A stretch of DNA of 64,000 nt from CAVSRC01 sp963743015 (GCA_963743015.1 CAVUOD010000012.1:1-64000), one strand, 5' to 3'; counted from the stretch's first letter, positions 46,455 through 55,222 are shown. Notes: generated by a model not told the origin, from the letters alone. Numbers and translations are program-made.

Positions 46455-46606
46455 GTGGTTCTCCCGGTCGTTCCGCCGGAACTTCTGTCCGGCGAACCGT
46501 TTCCTCGAACTAGATTGAGGGAAGTGGCGTCTATATAGGGCCTTGGCGAACGGGACGCAAACGGTTGTGCGGGGCCTTCTGCCGCAATGCACGCCGCCTG
46601 TTTCTT

Positions 46607-46713
46607 CCGTCATCCTCCGGCTTGACCGGAGGATCGATGCGGCAGCGTACAACCTCGCCGTCGTGCGGAGGATAGCGGTCCTCCGACATCGCTTCGCTCG
46701 CGGAGGATGACGG
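46607..46713. repeat. Intergenic inverted repeat with CCGTCATCCTCCG ends
   Basis: CCGTCATCCTCCG at 46607-46619 is repeated in inverted form as CGGAGGATGACGG at 46701-46713. Inside is another pair, CCTCCGGCTTGACCGGAGG (46614-46632). The element fills most of the gap between trcR and the quinone oxidoreductase gene. Such palindromic units are frequent between alphaproteobacterial genes; no coding content. Confidence 0.75.
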
Positions 46714-46760
46714 GAGAACACGATGCCTGCTCACACGGCTGCCGTCGGCGCTGCCTGCGC

Positions 46761-47786
46761 TTAGGCGCCCATGGTCAGCACGATCTTGCCGATATGCTCG
46801 GAGGCTTCCATGCGCGCCTGGGCGCGTGCCGCCTCGACAAGCGGGAAGGTCGAATCGATCAGGGGCGCGACTTTGCGGGCGGCGAACAGCGGCCACACCT
46901 TCTCGTGGAGCGCCTCTGCGACCGCCGCCTTGAAGGCGACCGGCCGGCCGCGCAGCGTCGAGCCGGTATGGGTCAGCCGCTTGTAGAGCAGGAGAGCGAG
47001 CGGCACCTCGGCCTTGCTGGCCTGCTGAATGCCGATCTGCACGATGCGCCCGTCTTCCGCCGCGGCGGCATAGTTGCGGGCGACGTAGTCGCCGCCGATC
47101 AGGTCGATGATGACGTCGGCGCCGTGGCCCGCGGTGATCTCGCCGGTGCGAGCGACGAAATCCTCCGTGCGGTAGTTGATGGCAGCGTCGGCGCCGAGCT
47201 TGAGGCAGGCGGCGCATTTCTCGGCGCTGCCGGCGGTGGCGATGACGCGTGCGCCGAAGGCCTTGGCGAGCTGGATCGCCACCGTGCCGATCCCCGAGGT
47301 GCCGCCGTGGACGAGCAGGGTCTCGCCGGCGGCGAGCCGCCCGCGATCGAACAGGTTGGGCCAGACCGTGAAGAAGGTTTCCGGGATCGCCGCCGCCTCG
47401 ACCATCGAGAAACCGGACGGCACGGGCAGGGCGTTGGTCTCGTGGACGCAAGCGTATTCGCCGTAGCCGCCGCCGGGGATGAGCGCGGTCACAGGATCGC
47501 CGAGCCTGTAGCGCGAGGCGCCGGGGCCGAGGGCGGCAACGGTGCCGGCGATCTCGAGGCCGGGGATGTCGGCCGGCGCGCCGGGGGGCGGCGGGTGACG
47601 GCCGAGGCGCTGCAGCACGTCTGGCCGGTTGACGCCGGCCGCCGCGACCTGGACGAGGATCTGTCTGTCCTGCGGCACCGGCAGCGGCCGGGTGACCACC
47701 GCCAGCTTGTCGAGGCCGCCGGGCGCGGTGATGGCGACGGCGGTCATGGTATCGGGCAGGGTCGGCATGGCGTCTTGCTCGCTCAT
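46761..47786 (-). CDS. NAD(P)H quinone oxidoreductase, PIG3 family (zinc-free MDR)
   Basis: 341 residues. Medium-chain reductase of the zeta-crystallin/PIG3 group, reducing quinones with NADPH. It shows VAAAGVNRPDVLQRLGRHPP, GLEIAGTV, VHGGTSGIGTVAIQLAKAFG for NADPH binding and GADVIIDLIGGDY. The zinc ligands of alcohol dehydrogenases are lacking. It is divergent to the DUF1192 gene and close to trcR and rcdA, as often in this order. Start ATG 47786 or the internal ATG 18 bp later. Confidence 0.9.
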   Translation of the reverse strand: MSEQDAMPTLPDTMTAVAITAPGGLDKLAVVTRPLPVPQDRQILVQVAAAGVNRPDVLQRLGRHPPPPGAPADIPGLEIAGTVAALGPGASRYRLGDPVTALIPGGGYGEYACVHETNALPVPSGFSMVEAAAIPETFFTVWPNLFDRGRLAAGETLLVHGGTSGIGTVAIQLAKAFGARVIATAGSAEKCAACLKLGADAAINYRTEDFVARTGEITAGHGADVIIDLIGGDYVARNYAAAAEDGRIVQIGIQQASKAEVPLALLLYKRLTHTGSTLRGRPVAFKAAVAEALHEKVWPLFAARKVAPLIDSTFPLVEAARAQARMEASEHIGKIVLTMGA

Positions 47787-47875
47787 ATTGCTGCCCGCGC
47801 GTCCTAGCCGGGCGGGCGTGCGCTGACAATCGTTGCCGGCTGAACTAGGCTCGGCGGCCGAGGAGAGAAGACGCC

Positions 47876-48070
47876 ATGGCCATCACCGACGACGAAGACG
47901 CCCCCAAGAAGAAGCTGAAACACGAGCTCGGCGAGGACCTTTCGACCCTGTCGCTCGACGAACTGGACGAGCGTATCGCGCTGCTTGAAGCGGAGATCGC
48001 CCGCATCGCGGCGGCGATTGCGGCCAAGAAGGCGAGTGCCGACGTGGCGGCTTCCTTCTTCAAGCGGTGA
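47876..48070 (+). CDS. DUF1192 family protein
   Basis: 64 residues. The charged start MAITDDEDAPKKKLKHELGE is followed by the family core LSTLSLDELDERIALLEAEI and a helical end KKASADVAASFFKR. Probably a small helical cytoplasmic protein; function unknown. GAGAGAAG lies upstream as ribosome site. It is followed by the small-RNA locus. Confidence 0.9.
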   Translation: MAITDDEDAPKKKLKHELGEDLSTLSLDELDERIALLEAEIARIAAAIAAKKASADVAASFFKR

Positions 48071-48165
48071 AGGCAGCCCGATCCCTCCCATTTTGGCACG
48101 TGCCGGCGGCCGTCCGCGCCGATTTGCGGACAAAGTGTGTGCCGTTGTTAACCATTTCTTAGGCT

Positions 48166-48279
48166 TTACGGAGTTTAACTGATCTCCGTCCAGTCATCTG
48201 GATTGAGTGGCTCCTGTCCACTCTTGACGCCTCCCTGTCAAAGAAAACTCTTAAGAGCCGCCTCGTGCGGCTCTTTTTT
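48166..48279 (+). ncRNA. Candidate anti-Shine-Dalgarno small RNA (cuckoo/alpha-r14-like)
   Basis: Between DUF1192 and rcdA a compact chain of hairpins ends in a strong terminator. Hairpin 1: CGGAG (48169-48173) with CTCCG (48184-48188). Hairpin 2: GAGTGG (48205-48210) with CCACTC (48218-48223), loop CTCCTGT. Hairpin 3: TTGAC (48224-48228) with GTCAA (48237-48241), loop GCCTCCCT. Two loops expose CUCCU/CCUCCC, complementary to ribosome-binding sites, which is the hallmark of the rhizobial cuckoo (alpha-r14-type) and CcsR small RNAs. No open frame or ribosome site is present. The 5' end is estimated; an AT-rich stretch at 48145-48165 (GTTAACCATTTCTTAGG) may hold the promoter. Confidence 0.62.
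48254..48279 (+). terminator. Rho-independent terminator of the small RNA
   Basis: AGAGCCGC and GCGGCTCT form an 8-bp GC-rich stem with a 5-nt loop (CTCGT), followed by five T (48275-48279). This is a textbook intrinsic terminator, with no coding gene directly before it. Confidence 0.92.
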
Positions 48280-48411
48280 CATGTGCCGTTTGAAGTCTTG
48301 CCGGCCGCCGCCGGGAGTGGGATGACTGGCCTCCGGAACGGGACTTGCTGATACAGCCTCACGGGGTTTCGGATCGGGACGGAGACGTGGGAGGCGACCG
48401 GGGCGGGGCAG

Positions 48412-48941
48412 ATGATGAAAGACAGCAAATCGGTCGGGCAGGGGCCGCGCGAACCGGTTGCCTTCGGGCGCCGGCTTGCCGGCTCGGAGGCCTTCAAGGC
48501 GATGTTCCGCGAGGGCATGGGCCTGGTCGAGGAGACGGCGAGCTACCTCGATCGCGAGGGACGGCGGGAATCGAAGCGCCTGTCGCGGGCGGGCTCGCTC
48601 TCCTATGCGGCCGAATCCATGCGGCTGACCACGCGGCTGATGCAGCTCGCCTCATGGCTCCTGCTGCAACGGGCGGTGAACGAAGGCGACATCAGCGCCG
48701 AGCAGGCCCGCCACGAGCGCGCCAAGGTCAAGCTCGGCGGCGTGTCGTCTTCGACCGACGGCCCCGGCTGGGACGATCTGCCGGAACGCCTGAAGGAGCT
48801 GATCGACCGGTCGCTGCGCCTTCAGGAAAGGGTGGTCCGGCTCGATGCGGCGTTGCGCCAGGACGGCGAGGCGCCGGTGGCGACAACCCGGTGGCGCGCG
48901 ATATCGGCCGCATCGCCGAGGCCTTCGGCGGCCGCAAATAG
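48412..48941 (+). CDS. rcdA: RcdA-like protease adaptor (DUF1465), -1 frameshift near the end
   Basis: About 176 residues after correction. In Caulobacter RcdA helps ClpXP degrade the cell-cycle regulator CtrA. The DUF1465 core is clear: EAFKAMFREGMGLVEETASY, ESKRLSRAGSLSYAAESMRL and TTRLMQLASWLLLQRAVNEG. Near 48880 one base seems missing; after it the other frame gives NPVARDIGRIAEAFGGRK and stops at 48941, the expected C-terminus. In the uncorrected frame the protein would run on for about 160 foreign residues. Start ATG 48412 (or 48415). A shared hairpin follows between it and rpmE. Confidence 0.86.
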
Positions 48942-48958
48942 CTCGGCCAACAAAGCAA

Positions 48959-48980
48959 AGCCCCGGCCGAAGCCGGGGCT
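48959..48980 (-). terminator. Hairpin terminator between convergent rcdA and rpmE
   Basis: AGCCCCGGC and GCCGGGGCT form a 9-bp stem with loop CGAA. On the minus strand it is followed by TTTGCTTTG, so it serves mainly rpmE; on the plus strand it lies 17 nt after the corrected rcdA stop and can act there too. Confidence 0.82.
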
Positions 48981-49011
48981 CGAACGTCCTCCCGAAAACC
49001 GGTCGGCTCAG

Positions 49012-49236
49012 CTACTCGCCCATCAGGCCCTTGTAGCGCGACTTGAAGCGCGACACGCGGCCGCCGCGGTCGACGATGTGCTGGCCGCCGCCGGTCCACG
49101 CCGGATGGGTCTTGGGGTCGATGTCGAGATGCAGCGTCGCGCCGGGCTCACCAAAGGTCGAACGGGTGGCGTATTCGGTCCCGTCGGTCATGATGACCTT
49201 GATCTCGTGATAGTCGGGATGGATGTCTTTCTTCAT
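49012..49236 (-). CDS. rpmE: 50S ribosomal protein L31 (bL31)
   Basis: 74 residues beginning MKKDIHPDYHEIKVIMTDGT. TFGEPGATLHLDIDPKTHPA and the C-terminal RFKSRYKGLMG are family-typical. The cysteine zinc ligands of the classical bL31 are absent, which is usual for alphaproteobacterial forms. Monocistronic, with its own terminator. Confidence 0.96.
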   Translation of the reverse strand: MKKDIHPDYHEIKVIMTDGTEYATRSTFGEPGATLHLDIDPKTHPAWTGGGQHIVDRGGRVSRFKSRYKGLMGE

Positions 49237-49438
49237 GGCCTAGAGCCCGGATTTCGTGGCGTCGGCGGAGGCCGACGATCTCGTTGGCGGGGGTATAGCC
49301 GAGCCGCCGGGAAGGGGAGACCGGCGGAGCAAGGCTGCATGGACGCGGCCGCTGGGCGGCGACGCCGGGCTGGAAGGCGGGCAGCCAATGGCTCGAGCCA
49401 TCAGTCGACGCACGGAACTTGAGCGACAGCCCGCGTTC

Positions 49439-50464
49439 TCAGCGTGCGGTCAGCTTCAGCTCGATACGGCGGTTCTGGGCATAGGCATCGGGGGTGTCGC
49501 CCTCGACAAGCGGCTGGTACTCGCCATAGCCGGCGGCCACCAGACGGTCCGGCGGGATGCCCTGCGAGATGAAAAATTCGACCACCGAAATGGCGCGGGC
49601 GGCCGACAGCTCCCAGTTCGACTTGAAGCGCCCGCCGCCGCTGATCGGCTGCTTGTCGGTGTGGCCGTTGATCTGCAGCACCCAGGGGATGTCCTCGGGG
49701 ATCTCCTTGATGAGGTCGGAGATGGCGCTGGCCACCTTGTTGAGCTCGGCCTTGCCCTGGTCGTTGATATCGGCCGAGCCGGTGGCGAAGAGCACCTCGG
49801 ACTGGAAGACGAAACGGTCGCCGACGACGCGGATGTCCGGGCGGTCGCCGAGGATCTGGCGCAGGCGGCCGAAGAAGTCGGAGCGGTAGCGCGACAGCTC
49901 CTGGACGCGCTGGGCGAGCGCCACGTTGAGCCGGCGGCCGAGATCGGCGATCTGCACCTGGCTCTCCTTGTCCTTCTGCTCGGAGGCGTCGAGCGCGGTC
50001 TCCAGCGCGGCGATCTGGTTGCGCAGCGCCGCGATCTGCTGGTTGAGCAGCTCGACCTGCGACAAGGCGCGCTGGCTGACCTGCTTCTGGTTCTCGAGGT
50101 CGGTGTTGAGCGCGGCGATCTTGGCGTCGGCGGCAGTGGAGACGCCGGCCTGGTTGTCGAGCAGGCCGCGCAGGCGGTCGCGCTCGCTTTCGGCGGAGGA
50201 CAGGCTGGCCTGCAGCGCGGCGAGCGTGTCGGTGGCGTCGCTGCTCTTGGCCTTCTCCAAAGCGAGCATCTCGGTGAGCTGGGCGATCTGCGAATTGAGG
50301 CGCTGGAGAACGGTGTCCTTGCCGGTGATCTCGCGGCTGAGCAGGAACTGGACGAGCGCGAAGATCGACAGCAGGAAGATGAAGACCAGAAGCAGGTTGG
50401 TCAGGACGTCGACGAAGCTCGGCCAGTATTCGGCGCGAGCGACCATGCGGCGGGCGCGGGCCAA
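49439..50464 (-). CDS. OmpA/MotB-like peptidoglycan-binding protein
   Basis: 341 residues. One membrane helix (about 20-43, LTNLLLVFIFLLSIFALVQF) is followed by a long coiled coil (about 50-190) rich in Gln/Ala/Leu. A C-terminal OmpA-like domain ends the protein, with LFATGSADINDQGKAELNKV, INGHTDKQP and RAISVVEFFISQGIPPDRLV. It lies 3 bp behind the TolQ/MotA-like gene, so the pair probably forms a proton-driven membrane complex that binds the cell wall. The long coiled coil differs from flagellar MotB; a role in envelope integrity is more likely than in flagella, as no flagellar gene is near. Confidence 0.88.
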   Translation of the reverse strand: MARARRMVARAEYWPSFVDVLTNLLLVFIFLLSIFALVQFLLSREITGKDTVLQRLNSQIAQLTEMLALEKAKSSDATDTLAALQASLSSAESERDRLRGLLDNQAGVSTAADAKIAALNTDLENQKQVSQRALSQVELLNQQIAALRNQIAALETALDASEQKDKESQVQIADLGRRLNVALAQRVQELSRYRSDFFGRLRQILGDRPDIRVVGDRFVFQSEVLFATGSADINDQGKAELNKVASAISDLIKEIPEDIPWVLQINGHTDKQPISGGGRFKSNWELSAARAISVVEFFISQGIPPDRLVAAGYGEYQPLVEGDTPDAYAQNRRIELKLTAR

Positions 50465-50467
50465 GGC

Positions 50468-51509
50468 TTATTCTCCCGGTGCAGGTGTCTGCAGCGCGCG
50501 GGCGATGGTCTCGAGCAGGGATTGGACCTCCTGCTGCTGCTTGGACTGGGTCTCGACCCAGCTCCGCACCACCTGCTGTTCGCTGCGCATGTGCTGCACA
50601 AGCCCCTGGATGCCCTCCGCAAGGTTTGCCATGGCGGTCGTGGCGCGCGTCGTGCCGGCCTCTGCCCGATGATCGCCGACGTGATCCTCGTGGATGGTGC
50701 GGGTCAGGCGCTCGATGGCCACCCGCAGGTCTTCCGCCGTGGTGGCGCCGCCGCGGTCGAGCATGTCGGGGTCGAGATCGGTGACCGTCGACAGCCAGTC
50801 CTCGAGGTCGTTGTAGAACATGCTCTGCGCCTGGCCGGCCTGCAGGTCGAGGAAGCCGAGCACCAGCGAGCCGGCGAGGCCGAACAGCGAGGACGAGAAG
50901 GCGGTGCCCATGCCGTTCAGCGGCGCGGTGAGGCCGGCCTTGAGGTCCTCGAAGATGACGCCGGTATTGGCCGAGGAGACGTCGAGGCCGCGGATGGTGT
51001 CGGCGACCGCACTCACCGTCTGCAACAGGCCCCAGAAGGTGCCGAGCAGGCCGAGGAAGATCAGCAGGCTGGTGAGGTAGCGGCCCATGTCGCGATCCTC
51101 GTCGAGCCGCATCTGGATCGAGTTCGAGGATCGAGCGCATCGTCTGGGTGGAGATCGCCATGCGCCCGATGCGGTCGCCGAGCAGTGTCGCCATCGGCGC
51201 CAGCAGCACCGGCGGGCGGTCAACCTCGATGCCGGGTTCGGCGACGCGGAAGGTGTTGACCCAGCGGATTTCCGGGAACAGGCGGATGATCTGGCGGAAC
51301 GCCAGCCCGATGCCGATGACCAGCACCGCGATGATGACGCCGTTGAGGCCGGGATTGGCGGTAAAGGCCGCGAAAACCTGGCGATAGAGGGCCAGCGCGA
51401 TGAAGGCGGCGATGATCAGAAAGATGGTCATGCGCCACAGGTAGACCTGCGGGCTGGCTAGCTTGTACGGGTCGTATTCGCGCGTCCGGGCTCGTCGGAA
51501 GAAACGCAA
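50468..51509 (-). CDS. MotA/TolQ/ExbB-type membrane protein, +1 frameshift
   Basis: About 346 residues after correction. ATG 51509 begins MRFFRRARTREYDPYKLASP; two helices follow (about 28-75). An extra base near 51119-51124 shifts the frame after TQTMRSILE; the next frame continues SIQMRLDEDRDMGRYLTSLL, then IFLGLLGTFWGLLQTVSAVA and the channel helix GMGTAFSSSLFGLAGSLVLG, typical of the MotA/TolQ family. A helical tail rich in Gln follows. Partner of the downstream OmpA-like protein. The indel is most likely an error. Confidence 0.85.
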
Positions 51510-51605
51510 GGTCAGTGCCTCTCTCGCCTGGCACGAGTCTTAGCGTGATTTGTGACCCTAGAGAAACGGCAAAATCGCGGCAGGCCGCGAAAAACCGGCA
51601 ATCGG

Positions 51606-52409
51606 TCAGGCGGCGGTGCGGGCGGCGGCAATGTTTTCCAGTATGGCGCCGTGGATCGTCTCGTTGCCGGCGACCACCGATTTGGTGGCGAACATGTCGC
51701 CGTTGCCGGCCGTGTCGGTGACGATCCCGCCGGCCTCGCGCACCAGCACGATGCCGGCCGCCGTGTCCCAGGCGCTGACGCCGTTCTCCCAGTAGCCGTC
51801 GTAGCGGCCGGAGGCCACCCAGGCGAGGTCGGTCGCCGCCGAGCCCGAGCGGCGCAGGCCGGCGATCTTCGGCATCATCGCGTTGATCTGCGGGGATGGC
51901 GGTGTCGCGAACGCTCCGGCCGATTCCCGGCAGGCCGGTGGCGATGACGCAATCGGCGAGGTTGCGGCGCGCCGCCACGCGCATGCCGGCGGTCGTTGAG
52001 AAAGGCGCCGCTGCCCTTCTCGGCGACATAGAGCTCGTTGAGGATCGGATTGAAGACCACGCCGGCGACGAGCTGGCCATCGCGCTCCAGCGCCAGCGAG
52101 ACGGCGAAGAGCGGAATGCCGTGCAGGAAGTTGGTGGTGCCGTCGAGCGGGTCGATGATCCAGCGGTGGGCCGTCGTCGGTGCCGGCGATGGTGCCGCTC
52201 TCCTCGGTCAGGAAGCCATAGCCGGGGCGGGCCTTGCGCAATTCGGCGATCAGCACCTCGTCGGCGCGGCGGTCGGCGGCGGAGACGAAATCGCCAGGCC
52301 CCTTGAGCGAGACCTGCAGGTTCTCGACCTCGCCGAAATCGCGGGTAAGGCCGCGGCCGGCCTTGAGCACGGCCTGGACCATGACGTTGAGAAGGGCGGT
52401 GCGGGCCAT
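51606..52409 (-). CDS. Inositol monophosphatase family protein, three +1 indels that restore frame
   Basis: Mg-dependent sugar phosphatase, about 266 residues after correction. Start ATG 52409. The family motifs are all there but in three frames: TEESGTIAG in frame 1; after an extra base at 52168-52170 WIIDPLDGTTNFLHGIPLF and GAFLNDRR; after one near 51985 MRVAARRNLADCVIATGLP; after one at 51892-51895 back in frame 1 with SGSAATDLAWVASGRYDGYW and WDTAAGIVLVREAGG. The metal ligands (Glu, Asp-Pro-Leu-Asp) are intact. Three insertions summing to one codon make the gene look open but with a nonsense middle; a sequencing cause is likely. Confidence 0.88.
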   Translation of the reverse strand: MARTALLNVMVQAVLKAGRGLTRDFGEVENLQVSLKGPGDFVSAADRRADEVLIAELRKARPGYGFLTEESGTIAGTDDGPPLDHRPARRHHQLPARHSALRRLAGAGARWPARRRRGLQSDPQRALCRREGQRRLSQRPPACAWRRAATSPIASSPPACRESAGAFATPPSPQINAMMPKIAGLRRSGSAATDLAWVASGRYDGYWENGVSAWDTAAGIVLVREAGGIVTDTAGNGDMFATKSVVAGNETIHGAILENIAAARTAA

Positions 52410-52550
52410 GGGCTAGGGGATTCCGGTTCGGGTGGGCGGAGCGTTCGCACCACAGTTCGCCGCGCGCTGCAAGCGGAAACCGCGGATGCGATGCGGGTCT
52501 TGCGGGGACTGGAGACGAGGGTCGCCCCTGCCGGGCGTCGGTGCGACTGT

Positions 52551-53030
52551 CTAGGCGGCCTGCTTCAATCGAACCGGAATGAACGCTTCCATCTGGGCCC
52601 AACCCTGCGCCTCGACGATGTCGGGCGGGGTGATGATGTGCCCCATGGCGTAGTGGTTGGGGCGGATATCGAGTTCGAGAAAGCCGGACTCCGCAATGTG
52701 GTCGAGGGCCTGCCGGTAATAGCGGCCGTTCTCCTCCTCGTCGCCATCGCGATAAACATAGGTCAGGTAGTAGCCACCGTCGAAATCCACGACGTCATTG
52801 CCGCCGGCATCCATGTCGTCGCTCAGCGCCCACCACCACACCGTGCCGTTCCTCTCCTGGTCGAAGAAGAGGAAGTCGCGCGGCATGAAGCTGTCGCGCG
52901 GCGTCGGCGTGATTGCTGAAAAGTAGCGGTCGAACCGGCCGAGAATGCCGGTCTCGGAAAGATCGAATTTCTCATCGACACCGGAGGTGGCTGCCGTGAA
53001 TGGCGGCAGGGAGATAATTCGGAAGTCCAT
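52551..53030 (-). CDS. Possible GyrI-like ligand-binding protein
   Basis: 159 residues from ATG 53030 (MDFRIISLPPFTAATSGVDE), with GAGGCG upstream. It has aromatic-rich strands (NGTVWWWALSDDMD, GGYYLTYVYRDGDEEENGRY) and the end GHIITPPDIVEAQGWAQMEA followed by FIPVRL. This last pattern, with an acidic aromatic pocket, resembles the GyrI/effector-binding domains of AraC-type regulators, but no DNA-binding domain is present. Assignment is tentative. It stands alone between the phosphatase and the Sel1 gene. Confidence 0.55.
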   Translation of the reverse strand: MDFRIISLPPFTAATSGVDEKFDLSETGILGRFDRYFSAITPTPRDSFMPRDFLFFDQERNGTVWWWALSDDMDAGGNDVVDFDGGYYLTYVYRDGDEEENGRYYRQALDHIAESGFLELDIRPNHYAMGHIITPPDIVEAQGWAQMEAFIPVRLKQAA

Positions 53031-53171
53031 TTTGCGCCTCATCAGTCCAGCGCAATTGCCACGGTCGCCGATGGCGACCTTCGATGCGCGGGGCCGATGT
53101 ATGCCCGGCGTGCGACGCGCTCCATATCTCACAGCGTCGCACACGGCCGGTTCGGCTTTGTGCGGGTCCGG

Positions 53172-54521
53172 TCAGTTGGCCGGCCAGCGCTGGGCGGCGG
53201 CAACGGCCTGCTGGCGCTGCTCGGGCGTCAGGGTGGCGACGAACTGGTCGAGGAAGGAGTCGGTCTTGCCGGCGCGGGTGGCGAGGAAGTGGTACTTGGC
53301 GGCCTCGACCGGATCGGCCGGCACGCCGGCTCCGGTGGCCAGGATCCGCGCCAGCCGGTTCTGGGCGATGGCGTTGCCGAGATCGGCGGCGCGGCGGAAC
53401 CAGGTGACGGCGGCCGCCTCGTCCTTGGCGACGCCGACGCCGTTGAACAGGCGGATGGCGTATTCGACCTCGGCCGGAACGTTGTTCTGACGGGCGGCGT
53501 CGGCGAACAGCTCGGTGGCGCGTGCCTTGTCCTCGGTCACGCCGCTGCCGTCGTCGTAGAGCTGGGCGAGCACGTATTCGGCGTCGGCGCTGCCGCCGGT
53601 GGTGGCGCTTTCGAGCAGGCCGGCGGCGCGTGCCAGGTCGCGCGGCCGGGCCTTGCCCTCGATATAGAGCAGGGCGAGGTTGTACATGGCGCCGACTTGG
53701 CCTTGGGCGGCGGCCTGCTCGAAATAGTCGGCAGCCTTGCTGCGATCGGCCGGCACGCCGCGGCCTTCCAGGTACATGTTGCCGAGAGCGAACTCGGCCT
53801 CGCGGTCGCCGCCGGCAGCGGCGCGGCCGTACCAGCGGGCGGCCTCGGCGAAGTCGCGCGCCACCCCGTAGCCGCCCTCGTAGATCACGCCGAGCAGCGT
53901 TTCGGCGGCGGTGTCGCCGGCTTCGGCGCGCGGCAAAGCGAGATTGCGGGCGGAGATGTAGAGACCGCGCTGGAAGGCGCCATAGGCGTAGTCCGGCTGG
54001 TCGTTGCCGGCCGCAGCCGGTGGCCGGGGCGGCGCTCGCCGATGCCGTCGGCGCGGCCGGCGGTGCCGGGACGGCGGCGGTGGGGGCCGGGAGGGTGTCG
54101 GTGGGGCCGGGAGGGTGTCGGTGGGGGCCGCGAGGGTGTCGTGGGGGCCGGAGGGGTCGGGGGCCGCGAGGGTGTCGGCCGGCTGGTCGGCGGTCGCTGC
54201 CGGCGCCGGCATGCCGGCCACGGGCGGTCGCGGTCTGGGCAGGGGAACCGTGTGATCCGGCGCCGCGCGGGCACCGGGCCCGGTCGCGGCGGGCTTGGCG
54301 GCCGGGGCGAGATCGACGGCAGCCGGCGCTGCCGGTTGCGATTGCGGCGGCGCGAGCTGGACCGGCTGATCGGCGGCCGATGGTGGTGGCGGGGCTGTCG
54401 TGTCCGGCGGCGGGGTGAGCACCATGGGGCCGTCTTGGGCTAATGCAGGCGCCCATGCCGGGACCAGCGCGGGGAGGGCGGCAAGGCAGGCAGCCGCTGC
54501 CGCGAGCAGGAGGCGCCTCAT
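53172..54521 (-). CDS. Exported Sel1-repeat protein with Ala/Pro linker
   Basis: About 449 residues. Start ATG 54521 begins a signal peptide (MRRLLLAAAAACLAALPALV, cleaved near ALAQ). A long Ala/Pro-rich linker (about 32-180) contains a tandem DTLAAPT unit. Then come about six Sel1 repeats, for example AETLLGVIYEGGYGVARDFA and AEFALGNMYLEGRGVPADRS, also GAMYNLALLYIEGKA. In the linker, one C lacking in one repeat unit and one extra base about 80 bp later cancel each other, so only the linker sequence between them is misread. Start overlaps the ThiE-like stop (ATGA). Probable periplasmic scaffold. Confidence 0.85.
   Translation of the reverse strand: MRRLLLAAAAACLAALPALVPAWAPALAQDGPMVLTPPPDTTAPPPPSAADQPVQLAPPQSQPAAPAAVDLAPAAKPAATGPGARAAPDHTVPLPRPRPPVAGMPAPAATADQPADTLAAPDPSGPHDTLAAPTDTLPAPPTPSRPPPPPSRHRRPRRRHRRAPPRPPAAAGNDQPDYAYGAFQRGLYISARNLALPRAEAGDTAAETLLGVIYEGGYGVARDFAEAARWYGRAAAGGDREAEFALGNMYLEGRGVPADRSKAADYFEQAAAQGQVGAMYNLALLYIEGKARPRDLARAAGLLESATTGGSADAEYVLAQLYDDGSGVTEDKARATELFADAARQNNVPAEVEYAIRLFNGVGVAKDEAAAVTWFRRAADLGNAIAQNRLARILATGAGVPADPVEAAKYHFLATRAGKTDSFLDQFVATLTPEQRQQAVAAAQRWPAN
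54079..54139 (-). repeat. 21-bp tandem repeat in the Sel1 protein linker
   Basis: Three consecutive copies of a unit coding DTL(A/P)APT, with core GACACCCTC. Two are 21 bp and the middle one 20 bp, lacking one C of its CCCCC run. The missing base changes the reading frame of the linker. Confidence 0.75.
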
Positions 54522-55172
54522 GCCGCCGCCTCGCCGGCCTGCGCCAGATGCTGACAGGCTTCCGCGACCGCCGTGCGCGGTCCCCGCGGGTCGTCCCAGA
54601 CGGCACGGCACAGGGCCACGAACTCAATTCCTTCGCGCGCCGCTTCGCCCACCGAGAGCGAGCGCGCGGCCGCCCATGACGATCGCCGGGATCACGGTGA
54701 CCGCCGACCACCAGGCGGCAAGGTCGAGTGCCTTGGGGAAGATGTCGTCGCCGGTATCGCCGTCGAGGCGGCCGAAGAACAGGAAATCGGGGTCGGCTTC
54801 GCCGGCCGCCATCGCCTGGTGACGCGAGGTGATGCCGGCGGCGCCGACCATGCGCTTGGGATGGAGGGCTGCGACGGCTTCGGCAAGATCGGCGGCGCTG
54901 CCCTCGACGAGCACGCCGTCGGCCTGCGTGCGCCCGACGATGCGCGTGTCGGACTGGATGATCGCGGCGGTGCCGGCGCTCTGGGCGAGCGGCACCAGGG
55001 CCTCAGCGGCCCGCTGCAGGTAGGTCGGATCGGCGGGGTGGTCAGCGATGATCAGGGACGCGACGTCGCCGCCCGCCAGGGCATCGGCGACACGGGGAGC
55101 GAATGTCCCGGGGTCGACCCCGGCAGGGGTCACCAGACACAGGCGGCAACGGCTTGCGATGTCGTTCCCCAT
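54518..55172 (-). CDS. Thiamine phosphate synthase (ThiE)-like protein, +1 frameshift
   Basis: About 217 residues after correction. A TIM-barrel protein of the ThiE/TenI group: CRLCLVTPAGVDP, DVASLIIADHPADPTYLQR, then GVLVEGSAADLAEAVAALHP and MVGAAGITSRHQAMAAGEAD. The barrel end PAIVMGG is followed by an extra base (54657-54669); the other frame continues GEAAREGIEFVALCRAVWDD and ends in HLAQAGEAAA. The phosphate-loop pattern is weaker than in true ThiE, so the exact function in thiamine synthesis is not sure. Coupled to the Sel1 gene by ATGA overlap. Confidence 0.8.
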
Positions 55173-55222
55173 GGCACAGGCACCACGTCGCCCCCGGGTC
55201 GCCCTCCGCCGTTCTCAGCGGA

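Noticed and set aside
49439..51509. Flagellar MotA/MotB
   Set aside because: The OmpA-like partner has a long coiled coil and there are no flagellar genes nearby; a general envelope complex fits better.
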